The notes: a model not told the origin generated them from the sequence alone. A stretch of 64,000 nt of DNA from Phymorhynchus buccinoides (GCA_017654935.2 CM065697.1:44781904-44845903), one strand, 5' to 3'; positions 10,620 through 23,514 are shown, counted from the first letter of the stretch. Program-made: numbers and translations.

Positions 10620-12277
10620 TTTACATGAAATTTACATTCCAGTGGGAGGTAAATAGAACAGCCCGTGGTCCCACATACGGTTAATTGTAGAAGACCAACT
10701 CTCTGTAGACCTACTTCAACTTTTGCATGTAAAGTTAGGCTGCCGAACTTTGAGCCTTCAACATATAAAAATTGTTATTAAAAACAAAACCACAAACACT
10801 AATAACTGTCTCAAAGATAAGTGGGATGTGGCCATTTCTTCGGTAAGGACCCCTATTCACGAATATTGCTCCAAAGTTGGGGGTGGGCGTTTACAATGTA
10901 GGGCCTACATACCCCATGCACAATATTGCTCCAAAGTGGGAGATGGGCATTTACACGAACATGGGCTTATACAAGGTACTTTACAGTACTCGGTCATGTT
11001 GTCACATAGAATATAATGTCTTAGTTTATTTGAAACACTTCGCCCTATTTAACATGACATGTCAAAATCAAGGTTATTAAAAGTCACCAGTACATCGGCG
11101 TCTACCATATTTTCCTAATGAACCAACTTGACAAGATTTTGATCTTTAACTACGACAATGTAAGAGATACGGCTAACATAAGAAAATGGAATTTCGAAGA
11201 TCAAAATTAATTTCAAGGTCAAGGTTATTAAAATATCGCCATTCACTGATTACAACCTGTATCGCGTAAGCCAATAAACCAACTTGTCAATTTTTAAAAA
11301 TGTGACTGTGAAGATGTGACAGGTATGACCAACCAAGGAGTGAAACATTTCAAGGTCAAAGGTCAAGGTCACCTAGGTAAAAGTCATTCAAGGAAATAAA
11401 TCAACTCCAGGTACTTTATCCCCGTTTAGAGTTGTAAGTAATTCTGTAATTCTGTACAGTGGATCAAAACTTTTGAAAAGAAACAAATTGACATTAAAGG
11501 TCAAAGGTCAAGGTCAAAGTGACCTTGTTACTGGACAACATGAAGCAGCATCCCATGATACTAATCTGGCAATGAGTCTGTTCAATATTTCAAGTCATAT
11601 TTTGTAGAAAGACAAACAACTCAAAAACAGTTGAATTTTAACAATTGTAATAACACTTAACCTTATAACACCTATTGTCCTCTTCCACCATGGTAGCGAG
11701 TTATATTTTTTTGGATGTTATGGTGAGTAAAACAGCGTAACAGATGACATATAAAGTGGGTTTGTCTGTGGCACTTGTATTTAGCATGTCAAGAAAACTT
11801 TTTGACAGGTATAACTCATATTAAGACATCTAAATACTTTTTCACATAATAACTTGTCATAACACTTTTTTTGTGCAAAATTGAATGTCATGCGATTTGT
11901 GAGACCGACATTGCTCTATTTGTACCAAAAAGAGTTTTTACTCAATTTGTGATAACTTTTCTGCCAACAGAAGAAAATGACGTTATAGTGTGACGCAAGT
12001 AATTTTTTCCAAAAAGTGCTGTTTAAAATGACGTAATTCAACGGTGATGTATGTTTTAGCTTTGGAACTAGTGAAATCCTGTTCAGAAAGGAAAGAAGTA
12101 CCCCAACACTCATTGTTAGCTTTGTTGTTGATGTTTCAATTTTTGAGTGCCAGTCCCTCTTTCTGTCACTAATAGCGTAGACATACTCAGACTACAAGTT
12201 AAGAGAATGGTTACCTAGGTGTTTGTCCTGGCGATAACCTTTGTAAAAACGGGAGGAGGTTGTTTTTGTATATATAT
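10620..12277. other. No gene seen; AGGTCA clusters and a short duplication
   Basis: Contains a two-copy repeat of about 60 bases around ATTGCTCCAAAGT (10863 and 10925) and clustered AGGTCA half-sites at about 11345-11370 and 11497-11525. Such sites resemble nuclear-receptor half-sites but are a common component of mollusc dispersed repeats. The 65-67-codon frames in it show no family resemblance. Mirror about 37891-39600. Confidence 0.5.
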
Positions 12278-12589
12278 GTCACGGGAAAATTTAGAATCCT
12301 TGAAAATTCGGAATCTTCCCGTGAAAAATCGGAATTCTGATTTTTTCCCGGGAAGATTCCAAATTTTCACAAGCAAGTAGCTGCATGCCATAGAAAACGG
12401 TTCAGTTCAAATTCAAAAGCATTTAGAGTCCAAATTATTTTGTAGTGATCACAATGCACTTAACACAAATACATTAGGAACTCGTGCACAAACATACCTA
12501 ATGATCAATTATGGATTTGTACCTTATATGTCGAATATTCCACATCAAATGCAGCTAAGAAAGAGATGATTTATTGGTAAATTACTGCA

Positions 12590-12642
12590 TGAAATAATAA
12601 TAATGTGTATTTTTATAGCGCCTATTCTCAGTAAGGACTCTA

Positions 12643-12645
<3 letters not shown>
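12590..12645 (-). mobile_element. LINE/SINE 3' tail (GGCGCTATAAAAAT type)
   Basis: On the minus strand reads CTTAGAGTCCTTACTGAG, GGCGCTATAAAAATAC and then ATTATTATT, the same tail type as at 2805 and 25437. A GT microsatellite abuts it at 12643. Confidence 0.5.
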
Positions 12646-12698
<53 letters not shown>

Positions 12699-12735
12699 TG
12701 TGTGCGTGCGTGCGTGCGTGCGTGCATGTGTGCGT
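12643..12735. repeat. (GT)n microsatellite
   Basis: GT run followed by GTGC repeats inside FB-B; the mirror CA run is at 37485-37576. Confidence 0.95.
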
Positions 12736-12883
12736 TCTGTTGGCTGAAGAACTGACGATTTTGATTTTGTACACCCATCTGCTAGTTTTCCCGAGTTAGT
12801 GTCAGTGCTCTTTACCCCTTCTTCCTAAATCTCATATTGAAACAAACCTATGTGTTTAGTCAATAAAATGTTTTATGTCTTAT

Positions 12884-13095
<212 letters not shown>

Positions 13096-13527
13096 GCGTA
13101 AGTGCGTATGGTTGGGTGTAAGCTTATATTTATAACATGTGTTATGATTTATGTTTTATATTGTTTGGATTTTGTTATATTTGACTATTACATTATATAC
13201 AGCATTATGAATCATTTGGATATTATTGTTTATTATAATTATTATTAATTATTATCATATAATTATTACTTTTGTTTGTTATTATTCCTGTCATCATTCT
13301 TGATTATGTAATGCTTATTCAGTTGATCCACATTCAACATTTCAAGTTTCAAGGTTTTCTCTCTCACACACAATTCTTGTAACTTCGATGTAAGGTTGGG
13401 AAAATTCTGAATTTTACCGATACCAATCCGGCAAAATTCAGAATTGCAAATTTTCCCGGGAAGATTCCGATTTGTCCCAAACTCGGGACAATTCGGAATT
13501 TTCCCGGATTCCAATATTTCCCGTGAC

Positions 13528-14110
13528 ATATATATATTTGATGAATATTGTTTCTCGTCCTCTTGGACTTTGAAAAAGTTCATATGGGACATTAATTCAA
13601 AACTTTGGTTATAAAAATAGAGAAATAAAATCTAGGTTGAAATTATTTAAAATAGTGATCTTAAGATAGGATAGTTTTACGAAATTTGTAGGTGATGTTT
13701 TTATTTCGTTATAAAATCCTAAGTTAACCATGCCTCTAACGTGATTGTGAGTTTTGAGCTATGCTTCCTCCCGGATTAAAATTTTCAGGGCCACAAGTTA
13801 AAAACGATGTATAAAGTAAAAATCTAAAATAGGCCTTTGTTTATTAAAATATTTACATATTAGTCATCTTTATTGTTAAAAAGATCCGATTAGATGCCTA
13901 AACAAAACGCGGCTCTATCATCGAGGATCCCTATTTACAGTTACTTAAAAAGACCGGACACTGATGCCTAAGTGAAACGGCTTCCTGTCTCAGGTCCCTA
14001 ATTACATTGTGTTAAAATCCACACAGTATTATGTATATAGAAAGCAGGTTCTGTTCTAAGCGAGAGAGAAAAGAGATTCCCACTCACAGTTACAGCGCCT
14101 ATCATTTTAC
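13528..14110. other. Probable LINE 3' untranslated sequence; no gene seen
   Basis: AT-rich, next to the 3' end of the minus-strand LINE fragment. Contains a diverged two-copy motif (GATGCCTAA ... CGG ... CCCTA) at about 13890 and 13960. No clear poly(A) boundary. Mirror about 36110-36698. Confidence 0.4.
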
Positions 14111-14142
14111 ATTGTATTAATATTAATTAAGTTAAAAAGAGA

Positions 14143-15425
14143 TTAAAAGAAGTGTCCTACGTCAGATTGATGAAGAATTTTTACAAACGATATGAGAGTG
14201 GACCAATCTCGTGGTCCTTTATTTAGTATTGTTTTTTCATTAAACGGAATGTTTTCTAGGTAAAATATGTTTTTAATAGTATTAAAGTAGTTTTGATATT
14301 TATCACAGTTGAATAAGTGTTCTAGGGAGAGATCTTCTCCACAAGTACAAAGAATAGGATTGTGTTTACAAAGATAGGAGTTTGTACGAAGTCGAAAGAT
14401 TAGAGATGATAAATAGTATGGGACCGGTAAAAAGATACATCCCTTAACTATTTCACTCTTCCAGAAGCGAATCTGGGTGTAGTTTTAAGTTCTTGAGTCC
14501 ATTCTTGTTTAGTTGTTCGCTTAAGTATGTTTTTTAGTTCAGAAATGGATAGTCCGATATCATGTTTTTGTCAATACCGTGTAAATCTTTATCATAGTTA
14601 GGTTCTTCCAGTTCCCATTGTGGGATTTTCCATTTAGGGTTAATATTAACCTGATTAACTGATATGTTGGCTTTGTGGAAAAGAGAATTAGTATATTCAA
14701 TAATATGTTTAGTTCTGGCATAAATTCTTGGGTTTTTATTTTCCAATGTTTCCCATTGCATACCCCAGTTTGAGGTACTAAACACTTTACTGAATTCATC
14801 TTTAGAGTAAATATTAGTAGCAGTAATTCTAGTTAATAGGTTTGCACATCTTAATCTTAATTTTATAATGTGGCGGAGTGGAATCCAGTTGAGTGGAATC
14901 CAGTAGACCAGATTATTTACGGCAGATTTGGGTATTCCTAATGCTATTTTTTTGCGATTTGCCCGGCGCAACTACGATTTTTCCGAAAGCCAGTTTGAAA
15001 TCTAGGAATAATATTTTTTTTTTCTCCAAAAAATATTGTAATCGATTGTTTGTAAATTTTTCAAAAAAGTTTACCTAAATGTGGAGTTAGTGATATGGGT
15101 CTATAACTTTGGGGATCATTGGTGGGTTTACAGGGTCTAAGGATAGCAACTATTTGTGCTTGTTTCCAAGCTTTTGGGATAGCACCTTCTTCCCAGCAAA
15201 AGGAGCAAACTTGATGTAGTACTTGGATAAAAGATGTTGGTAGCTGTTTCAGTATTCTATATGAAATTAGGTCTGGTCCTGTGGCTTTGTTAACGTTTCG
15301 AATAGAATTTAAGGATGATATTATTTCAGAAATTGTTATGGGGGCATTTATAAAGTCTGTATTATTGGTCGATGTATTAGGGGCTGTAGCTTTCTCTTTT
15401 CTACGTTTTTGTTCCGCCGGTGTCA
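14143..15425 (-). pseudogene. Internally deleted I/Nimb-like LINE ORF2 (left arm)
   Basis: Minus strand, 5' to 3': an RT N-terminal part (15061-15468 frame) with TGPDLISYRIL, AWKQAQIVAIL and SYRPISLTPHLGK; a shift in an A-run near 15030; a QTGFRKNRSCAGQI-like stretch in another frame; an abrupt junction near 14965; then a segment (14534-14971) without the RT active site; and a last part (about 14143-14440) with a C-x-C-x8-H-x4-C zinc motif ending at a stop. The catalytic palm (YADD region) is deleted. The C-terminal CCHC-type finger is typical of I/Nimb/R1-type LINEs. Not functional. It adjoins the Tc1 remnant. Confidence 0.75.
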
Positions 15426-15489
15426 AAAACAGGTGTGAAATAAAGCCAACTGCCAATTTCAAATTCAAAGATAACAGTGTGCAAACAGT

Positions 15490-16020
15490 TCATAACGTCA
15501 TGAATAGCGAGTGTGACCTCCGTAGGCATGAATACAGGCTTGGAAGCGGCTTGGCATTGAGGCAATGAGTCTATCCGGCTGGATCTGTGTGATGGCTCCT
15601 CACTTCCTTACCATGTCTTCTTCCAAGGCATCCAGTGTCTGGGGACGGGCAGGCATGCCGCAATCAGCTCACCTAAGCATGTCCCATGCCTGTTCAATCG
15701 GGTTGAGGTCAGGGAATCGGGGTAGCCAGTCAAGATGGGCGATGTTGTGGGTGTTCAACTCATTGCTGATGACATGAGCCCAGTGACATGGCGCGTTGTC
15801 GTCCACAAAAATGAAGCCAGCACCATGCTGTTTCATCAGGGTGGTCACTTGAGGTCTGATGATGTCATTCAAGTAGCACATAGCATTCACAGTGCCCCTC
15901 CTGAAGACCCCTAGGTCGGTACGTCCTCCAGTCCAAATGCCACCCAGACCATCAGACTGCCACCTCCATAACGGGCATGCTCAGCAACAGCAAAGGTAAA
16001 CAACTCTCCCCAGGACGTCT
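15490..16020 (-). pseudogene. Tc1/mariner transposase fragment (left arm)
   Basis: The frame at 15669-15890 has VDDNAPCHWA and FPDLNPIEQAWD; between the catalytic D and E there are 34 residues, the DD34E signature of Tc1-type transposases. Upstream, a GGGSLMVW block lies in another frame, and downstream a C-terminal SMPSRFQACIHAYGG block follows a frameshift. The helix-turn-helix region and first catalytic D are missing. Dead element. A LINE fragment replaces its 3' flank. Confidence 0.85.
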
Positions 16021-16129
16021 TCACACTTGCTGACACCCATCATTAAAATCCAAACGCATTATTTCACATTAAAAGCTAGCCCGTGCATTTTCAAAAGGCT
16101 GACTAAACACAATTTCATTTTGTTGCTTG

Positions 16130-16400
16130 ACTTTTTGTGAGGAGTATGTAATTCAGCGTTTAACGCCTTCAGTGCCAAGGGCATTTTGCTTGCAAAGTTA
16201 CTTAATTAAACATTTTATGTAGAGTTGGGTATTTTCATGTAACAAACATGAAATTTAACATGGTGGTTTCTTATGGTGTGTTTATCCATTTCTGATGTAG
16301 GGATATGTTTAATTCAGCCTTTAACCCCTTCGGTGCCAAAGGCATTTTGATTGCATAACTTCATTATATATGTCATAAGCACTGACAGGTCAAGAAGCTT
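16130..16400 (+). repeat. Two units of the 163-bp GTGCCAAGGGC satellite
   Basis: TTTAACGCCTTCAGTGCCAAGG (quoted here only as CAGTGCCAAGGGCATTTTG) occurs at about 16170 and again near 16340, the same unit as the array at 26380-27600 in the spacer. Mirror 33860-34090. Confidence 0.8.
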
Positions 16401-16722
16401 GGATTTTGTAACCAAGACGTAGCTCCTGATGGCTGCACATCTGTTTTCAATCTCTAAACCTAACAATCTTCTGTTGGTCACTTCCAGCTAACTTTAATAG
16501 AGCATTCCATTCATCCTGTTATTTGCTTCAGTAAAGAAGAAATCAGTTTAAGCTATGGCTAAAAACCATACAGGACATATAATCAAGCACATTTCAATTA
16601 ATAACTCATTTGATTTTTTAAAAACTGATAATCGCAGCACAGCAACATAAAACAATTACACCCACCCACATCACTACCTCTTCAATTCAAGACATCAACT
16701 TTTATGAGTACATCCACCCCCA

Positions 16723-17335
<613 letters not shown>

Positions 17336-17736
17336 CAATCACTACTCTGACTGAGTACATTCTACAATACTCTGGTAGGGCCAGAATAGATCTAGATGTT
17401 CAATAAGCCAAGAAAAGGGGCCAGAATGGTCAGCTCAGTGACTGTGGGCCTTTTAACAGAAGAAGAACGTACAGTATCTAGATCTAAACTTGTTCTTTCA
17501 ATTCAATCCGTTGAAGTCAAGGCCTAATCTATCAGTGCACCCATTCCACATTATATACAAGCACAATCGTAACCACTTACTTACTCACCTCTGTAGTCGA
17601 TTGGAATCAAAACTGCGTAAGATAATGTAATTAATAACTTGATTAGGAACAATGATGAAAAGCACTTTGCTACAATGACGTAATCTTACTTTCGTTCTGA
17701 CATTTGTTCCGGAAATGTTTTCAAAACCTGATTGGT

Positions 17737-18290
17737 TAACCTTTCCCAGCCGGCTGCCGCTCGGCAGTGGCTGTGCCGAGTACCGGCTAGTTCGTCCAGC
17801 CTCACAACGGTTGGCGACGGCACGATTTTTAGCACTTATGTGATTTTTTTTATGGTACTTTCGCTATAGTTAAGTTCTTATTGCTATACATCATTGGAAA
17901 GAGCAAGACTTCAACTTTACCCTCGTATAATTTTTTAAAATATTATGATTACTACTTTGCCACAATTCTGTGTCAATGTCACTGTCTGTGTCATAGAGAG
18001 ACAGTGCATTTTCGACCAGCTTTGCGTGGCAAGCTGCTGAAGCAGACGACGCTGAAGCAGACGATGCTTGTTCTTCCTCATCTTCTCCTTCTTCATCTTC
18101 TACTTCTTCTTCAGATGAACTGGAAGCTAAAAAAATCTTCAAAAAGTTCATGTTCACTTTCTTGATTATGAATTGTGACCCTATCACTCTCCTCATCATC
18201 TGACCCACTTTGCTGAACTAATTCTATAACTTCCTGTAACGGAATACGTCGGTGTCTGGCTGACATGTTGGCAACAAAGAACGGCTAGGA
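17737..18290 (-). pseudogene. piggyBac-like element remnant with acidic ORF (left arm)
   Basis: One end reads TTAACCTTTCCCAGCCGG (17737); TTAA plus CCTTT is the usual piggyBac-type terminus. On the minus strand an ATG near 18265 opens a frame starting MSARHRRIPLQEVIEL, then an acidic stretch rich in S, E and D, ending in DTDSDIDTELW. An acidic N-terminus is typical of piggyBac transposases, but the catalytic core is absent. In this arm a 7-T run near 18130 (written as A on the plus strand) shifts the frame. The right arm copy is broken at a different T-run. The other TTAA end was not found. Confidence 0.45.
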
Positions 18291-18370
18291 TTTCCAACTC
18301 TGGCATTGGCTGTCTGGCTGACATGTTGGCAACAAAGAACGGCTAGGATTTCCAACTCTGGCATTGGCGG
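18242..18370. repeat. 58-bp two-copy repeat
   Basis: GTCTGGCTGACATGTTGGC ... CCAACTCTGGCATTGGC occurs at about 18253 and 18311. It covers the putative ATG context of the piggyBac-like frame. Mirror about 31866-31985. Confidence 0.8.
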
Positions 18371-18408
18371 GGAAAAAAGGAGGGATTCCCTGTTTCACGC
18401 TAAAATTA

Positions 18409-19051
18409 GAGGGTGAAGGTCAGGTCAAGATTAACCAAATAGCCTCCTATCTCAGATAAGGCTCCCTATTTGCTAATAGTGCAGGTTTGTTTCTACTATA
18501 CCGCAATAGGGAGAAGGAGAGGGTGAAGGTCAGGTCAAGACAAACCAAATAGCCTCCTATCCTAGATAAGGCTCCCTATTTGCTAGTAGTGCAGGGTTGT
18601 TAACTTACTATACCGCAATAGGGAGAAGGAGAGGGTGAAGGTCAGGTCAAGATGAACCAAATAGCCTCCTATCTCAGATAAGGCTCCCTATTTGCTAATA
18701 GTGCATTATACCGCAATAGGGAGAAGGAGAGGGTGAAGGTCAGGTCAAGATGAACCCAGACTAGCCTCTCCCTCTCAGATAAGGCTCCCTATTTGCTTCC
18801 TTGTATACCGCAATAGGGAGAAGGAGAGGGTGAAGGTCAGGTCAAGATGAACCAAATAGCCTCCTATCTCAGATAAGGCTCCCTATTTGCTAATAGTGCA
18901 GGGTTGTTTCTACTATACCGCAATAGGGAGAAGGAGAGGGTGAAGGTCAGGTCAAGACAAACCAAATAGCCTCCTATAGAGCCTCAGATAAGGCTCCCTA
19001 TTTGCTAATAGTGCAGGGTTGTTTCTACTATACCGCAATAGGGAGAAGGAG
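18409..19051. repeat. 110-bp satellite, six units, left arm
   Basis: Unit contains GGGTGAAGGTCAGGTCAAG, CCTCCTATCTCAGATAAGG and CTCCCTATTTGC ... AATAGGGAG. The last pair forms a 9-bp stem within each unit. Left arm units vary by small indels; right arm units (31162-31825) are a regular 110 bases. Each unit also carries an AAGGTCAGGTCA half-site pair. Confidence 0.95.
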
Positions 19052-19068
19052 ATAATGTTTTTAAATAG

Positions 19069-19178
19069 CACCAGTTACTTGTGGCTGGTGCGTCAACAGA
19101 TAAGAGCTGAGGCATCCGGTACTTGAGGCTGGTTCAGCGTTAACTGCCAAATTTGCTACCAGCCGCAAGTAACTGGTG
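19069..19178. repeat. Long hairpin
   Basis: CACCAGTTACTTGTGGCTGG at about 19069 pairs with CCAGCCGCAAGTAACTGGTG at about 19158, leaving a loop of roughly 70 bases. Only one or two mismatches. Adjacent to the 110-bp satellite; mirror about 31034-31143. Confidence 0.85.
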
Positions 19179-19179
19179 C

Positions 19180-20590
19180 GGCATGAAAATGTTAAAATGA
19201 AAACTATGTGTAATAAAATAATATAATATAAGATAATAGTGCTGTATTTTACATAAAGTTGAAACGTAAAAGAAACATAATGTGTGGTAAATAAAGATAT
19301 TTGCGTGCTAAGTATATTTTTTTTTTTTCCAAACAAGATTTGTTGAAGAAGCATTAGCTGCGACTTGATTTTTTCAATGGCGGCCCTCCATTTTCGTCTT
19401 GCTTAGTTACCAACTTTTGTTTTTAAAATGTCAAATCCCAAGCAACGACAAGACTCATACATTTTGATGTCCCTACGTCAGGAAATGTTAAATAAGCTCT
19501 CCTGAGTCTGTTCATACTAATTTTCAATTTGTTGTATGAGTTTGAACAATTCAGCTGCTTTCATGCCATCCCGTCTTCCATTTATGACTTATTCTTGATA
19601 TGGAGAAAGTTGTAATGCCTTTGTTCTGCAACGCGTTGATGCTGAGAGGGTCGCGCGTGTGTAGATTTATTCTTGTTTCGTTCTGATGATCAGAAGTTCA
19701 TCCACAGTTGATCACCATGACGTACAGTCTAGCTTTCATCCGCCTTTGCACTCCACTGTAACACTACTTTACCTTCTTGAGCAGTTATCTCTGTCATAAT
19801 CACAGTCCATGATCCACCACTTGAAAATAGTTATAAATGTTCACTCGTGATATACTATTGATCTTTTTACATAGATAAGTCTTAACAACACGGGATTCCT
19901 TTCACATGAATGAAGAATGTCCATGATTGATGAATTCCCACATAAATGAAGAACGTCCATGAATGATGAATTCCCACATAAATGAAGAACGTCCATGAAT
20001 GATGAATTTCCACGTTGTACGGGAAGCACGAAGTTAACAGTATAATTATCAGGGCCGGATTCAGGGGTTGGAGGGTGGGGGGTGGTACTCACCTGGGGTT
20101 CCGTAACCTCCCCCTCTCCCGCCACTAAACAACAAAAAAGAAAAGAAAAAAAAAAACGTGAGAGAGGGAGAGAGGCTTTTTTTTCTATTGAGAAAGAAGT
20201 CATTATTACTGTTTTATTGTCTCTTATAGACCCACAAAAGGACATAATTTAATTTTAAGAAACAGGGAAAGGGGTGCAGATAGGGGGTAATTAAGAGCGC
20301 AGAAGAAACAATTCCATTTACACAGTAAACTAAATAAATTTTCAATTTGTGTTCTAAGAGCAGACCATGATTGAAATGTGACAGGCAATCCTAAGAGCTT
20401 TACAAACCCTGTATGTTTAAAACTAACTTCTGGTCACTTTTGTCTTTGCCATAGGGCAAATCAGCAAAAGCATGCATAAGAAAATACACAGCTAGCAATA
20501 TTTAACGTAAGAAGGAAGCAATTACGTTTGCTGTTTTGGCTTATACATGTGCTGTTTGAAATCTTTTAGCATATGTGTATGGTTTTTATT
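19180..20590. other. No gene seen; 36-bp tandem repeat within
   Basis: AT-rich sequence. GAATTCCCACATAAATG repeats at 36-bp spacing from about 19896 to 20030, with one unit fewer in the right arm (about 30260-30330). The 134-codon minus-strand frame at 19841-20245 includes this repeat and a poly-A/T tract and shows no family resemblance. Confidence 0.5.
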
Positions 20591-21175
20591 AGCCGTGAAG
20601 CAAAGCTGGTTATGTTTTCACTATTGTCTGTCTGTCTGTTTCTGGCTGACTGGATGGCTGACTATATATGTATGCATGCATGTTAACACAGTAACTTTTG
20701 AATGGAAAGACCAAGGATGCTAATATTTTGCATACACACTGATACGTATGATATCTAGGTCCAGTAAGCAAATGCAGTTCATTGTTCAAAGGTCAAGTTC
20801 ACTGGAGCACACAATGTGCCATTTGGGAGGCTTTTGTTTTAATGATAACAAGATGACCTAGAATGCTCACATTTTGCATGCCCCTAGGTAGTTCGAATAT
20901 ATAAGCCATGTTTGTAAATTAAGGTCATTGGTCAAAGGTCAATGTCACCTGACCATAAAGTGTGCCACATTGGAGGCTTTTTGTGTGGTTACACAATAAC
21001 GTATGAACGGAGGTACCTACGACGCTCAAATTCTGCATGCTCATAACTGGTTAGGTCATCTAGGCCACGTTTGTAAATGAAGGTCATTGGTCAAAGGTCA
21101 AGGCTACTGTAACGCAATGTCTTTCCTGCTGTGCAGCATGGAAAATATGCTGCATGGTGACAATGTGGCATGTGG
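20590..21175. repeat. AGGTCA-bearing ~150-bp repeat, three diverged units
   Basis: Each unit has TTTTGCATG-type sequence, GTAAAT, GGTCAAAGGTCAA (20787, 20933, 21091) and GTGCCA-type sequence followed by GGAGGCTTTT. Spacings are about 146 and 158 bases. Mirror about 29170-29740. Probably a dispersed mollusc repeat rather than a promoter. Confidence 0.7.
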
Positions 21176-21409
21176 TTAATGTCGTATAAAATGTGTTTTG
21201 TGGCTGGTCATCTAACCTTTTAACGCTCTAGTAGTTGTACTTGAATTGTGTAAAATGGATGCTTTCTTATCGCTGGATGTTTCATTTATAATGAACTATA
21301 CATACATTTTATTACCAGCTACATCCAAGCATTCATTAAATGCTACAGGAATTTTGTTTAAAAAAGTAACAATAAACTTACAATAAGTAAACAGTTAGTG
21401 CACACATTT

Positions 21410-21909
21410 NNNNNNNNNNNNNNNNNNNNNNNNNNNNNNNNNNNNNNNNNNNNNNNNNNNNNNNNNNNNNNNNNNNNNNNNNNNNNNNNNNNNNNNNNNN
21501 NNNNNNNNNNNNNNNNNNNNNNNNNNNNNNNNNNNNNNNNNNNNNNNNNNNNNNNNNNNNNNNNNNNNNNNNNNNNNNNNNNNNNNNNNNNNNNNNNNNN
21601 NNNNNNNNNNNNNNNNNNNNNNNNNNNNNNNNNNNNNNNNNNNNNNNNNNNNNNNNNNNNNNNNNNNNNNNNNNNNNNNNNNNNNNNNNNNNNNNNNNNN
21701 NNNNNNNNNNNNNNNNNNNNNNNNNNNNNNNNNNNNNNNNNNNNNNNNNNNNNNNNNNNNNNNNNNNNNNNNNNNNNNNNNNNNNNNNNNNNNNNNNNNN
21801 NNNNNNNNNNNNNNNNNNNNNNNNNNNNNNNNNNNNNNNNNNNNNNNNNNNNNNNNNNNNNNNNNNNNNNNNNNNNNNNNNNNNNNNNNNNNNNNNNNNN
21901 NNNNNNNNN
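21410..21909. other. Assembly gap, exactly 500 N
   Basis: A run of 500 unknown bases, a round number typical of an unsized scaffold gap. It sits exactly at the junction of the left arm and the spacer, so the true spacer length and the inner edge of the left arm are unknown. Confidence 0.99.
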
Positions 21910-22733
21910 AAAACCCGTCTTTTACCGCTAAGGCAGATAAGTCTACTGTAAAACCCAGCTTTTAGAGCATAAATACATGTTAAGCCTTCTCCTGTTCCGT
22001 ATTTTAGGGGAGGGAGGGGGGGGGGGGGAAGGAAGAAAGAAAGAGTCGCCCCGTCATTTCAGTTCACATTATCTTTCTGACATTTTTTCAGCGATATTTC
22101 AATTTCCCGAACAAAACATCATGAGACTTGCAAACGCTCCGCTCAACACAAAAAAGTATGCACTGACATTTTCTCTTGGCGTTCACACCCATAAAAAAAA
22201 GAAAAAAAAAGAAAAAAGAAGCCTTTGGTCCACACCCACATTTCTCCTCTAATCCTATCTCCTACACACATAGTTCGTGTTTCACATAATTATTACTATC
22301 CATATTATCATTACCATATTCAATATTATTAATTATTATTATTACTATAAATATTACTCCGAGAATACATATCAAGTCACACACAAAATTATGAATACAC
22401 TCATGTTCAAAAGTACGAATGTCCATTATATCTGTAATCATGCTAACACCCCTATACACACACATGCGCGGGCATATACACACATAGATACATACTCGCA
22501 CTACCTCCACTACACGCACGCACATATGCATACACACAAACACACGTATATCAGTGCGCTCAAACACACATCCCAGTGCGAATGTAAACTATGAATAAAC
22601 TTGTGCTATAGACCATTCCACACGAATGCCTTGTACAAATGTCTTGCACACGAATGCCTTGTACAAATGAACATGCGCATACTTAGCGCACATATTATTA
22701 TAGTGTTCGGTCTTTCTGACTGAATGAAACTCT
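21910..22733. other. Spacer start; low complexity, no gene seen
   Basis: Contains a G run at about 22011-22028, A-rich tracts near 22193-22220, an ATT-rich stretch 22280-22360, a CA-rich stretch 22450-22570, and a short direct repeat CACGAATGCCTTGTACAAATG-like block at 22620 and 22650. It does not match the segment just inside the right arm. Confidence 0.5.
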
Positions 22734-23514
22734 TTGACCTTTAAATACTTTACTGCCATGTGGATGGGGAGGAGAAGTCGCTATCAGACCCCTTCTCACC
22801 GGGTTGTGTCTGTGTGCTGTTCATTCCATCCTCCACCGCAGAAGGTTTCCCAGGCAATGAGTCGGGAATCGTTTCTCGCTCGGTGTCACCAAGATGGTGA
22901 GGATCACAACCTTCCCTGTCTTCAGAAGCTACCCGAGCTACGAGCACTAGATCTTCATTATCTCCCCCCGGTTGATGAGACTCGTCAACTCCACCGAAAC
23001 CAGCTTTCCCCGAGCACGAAGGCCCTCCCTGCATACCGCCTGATGCCCGGGCCCCGTTCTCTCCCTGTGGTCGATGGACCCCGTTCTCTCCCTGTGGTCG
23101 ATGGACCCCGTTCTCTCCCTGTGGTCGATGGACCCCGTTCTCTCCCTGTGGTCGATGGACCCCGTTCTCTCCCTGTGGTCGATGGACCCCGTTCTCTCCC
23201 TGTGGTCGATGGACCCCGTTCTCTCCCTGTGGTCGATGGACCCTGTTCTCTCCCTGTGGTCGATGGACTCGCGAAGCCGTGCTCCCGGTAGACCCCAACT
23301 GTTGCCATGGCTGACCTCTCCCCTCCCTGCCAGCCCTGGTGTGACCGTACGTTGACTGTCCCCTCGTTGGTCCGGCTGGTGCTCCACCGTTGGAACCCTG
23401 GGAGGCGTGCTGTCTCTGAGTTGATGAATATTGTTGACCAATCAAGGTCAAAGTCAAGGTCAAGGAGAGCGCTGGACCCTGAATATCGGGGGGTCGGAAA
23501 AATGGAGTTCCCAA
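22734..23514. other. Open region with 27-bp minisatellite; coding status unclear
   Basis: Eight copies of a 27-bp unit (core GTTCTCTCCCTGTGGTCGA) at 23052-23268. Long frames are open on both strands: plus 22734-23291 (GPRSLPVVD repeats) and minus 22750-23514 (HRPQGENGV repeats). The flanks (22750-23050) are higher in GC than their surroundings and non-repetitive, so a true coding origin is possible, for example an ORF of a mobile element, but I recognise no domain. A 27-bp unit keeps frames open by arithmetic. Confidence 0.4.

Noticed and set aside
11340..11530. Nuclear-receptor-controlled promoter
   Set aside because: AGGTCA clusters recur inside several dispersed repeats and no gene start lies beside them.
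19841..20245. Secreted-looking 134-codon protein (hydrophobic stretch near its start)
   Set aside because: The hydrophobic part comes from a poly-A/T and CT tract and the rest from a 36-bp repeat; the frame differs in the right arm.
21398..21931. 177-codon plus-strand open frame across the gap
   Set aside because: It is almost entirely unknown bases; the frame is open only because Ns have no stops.
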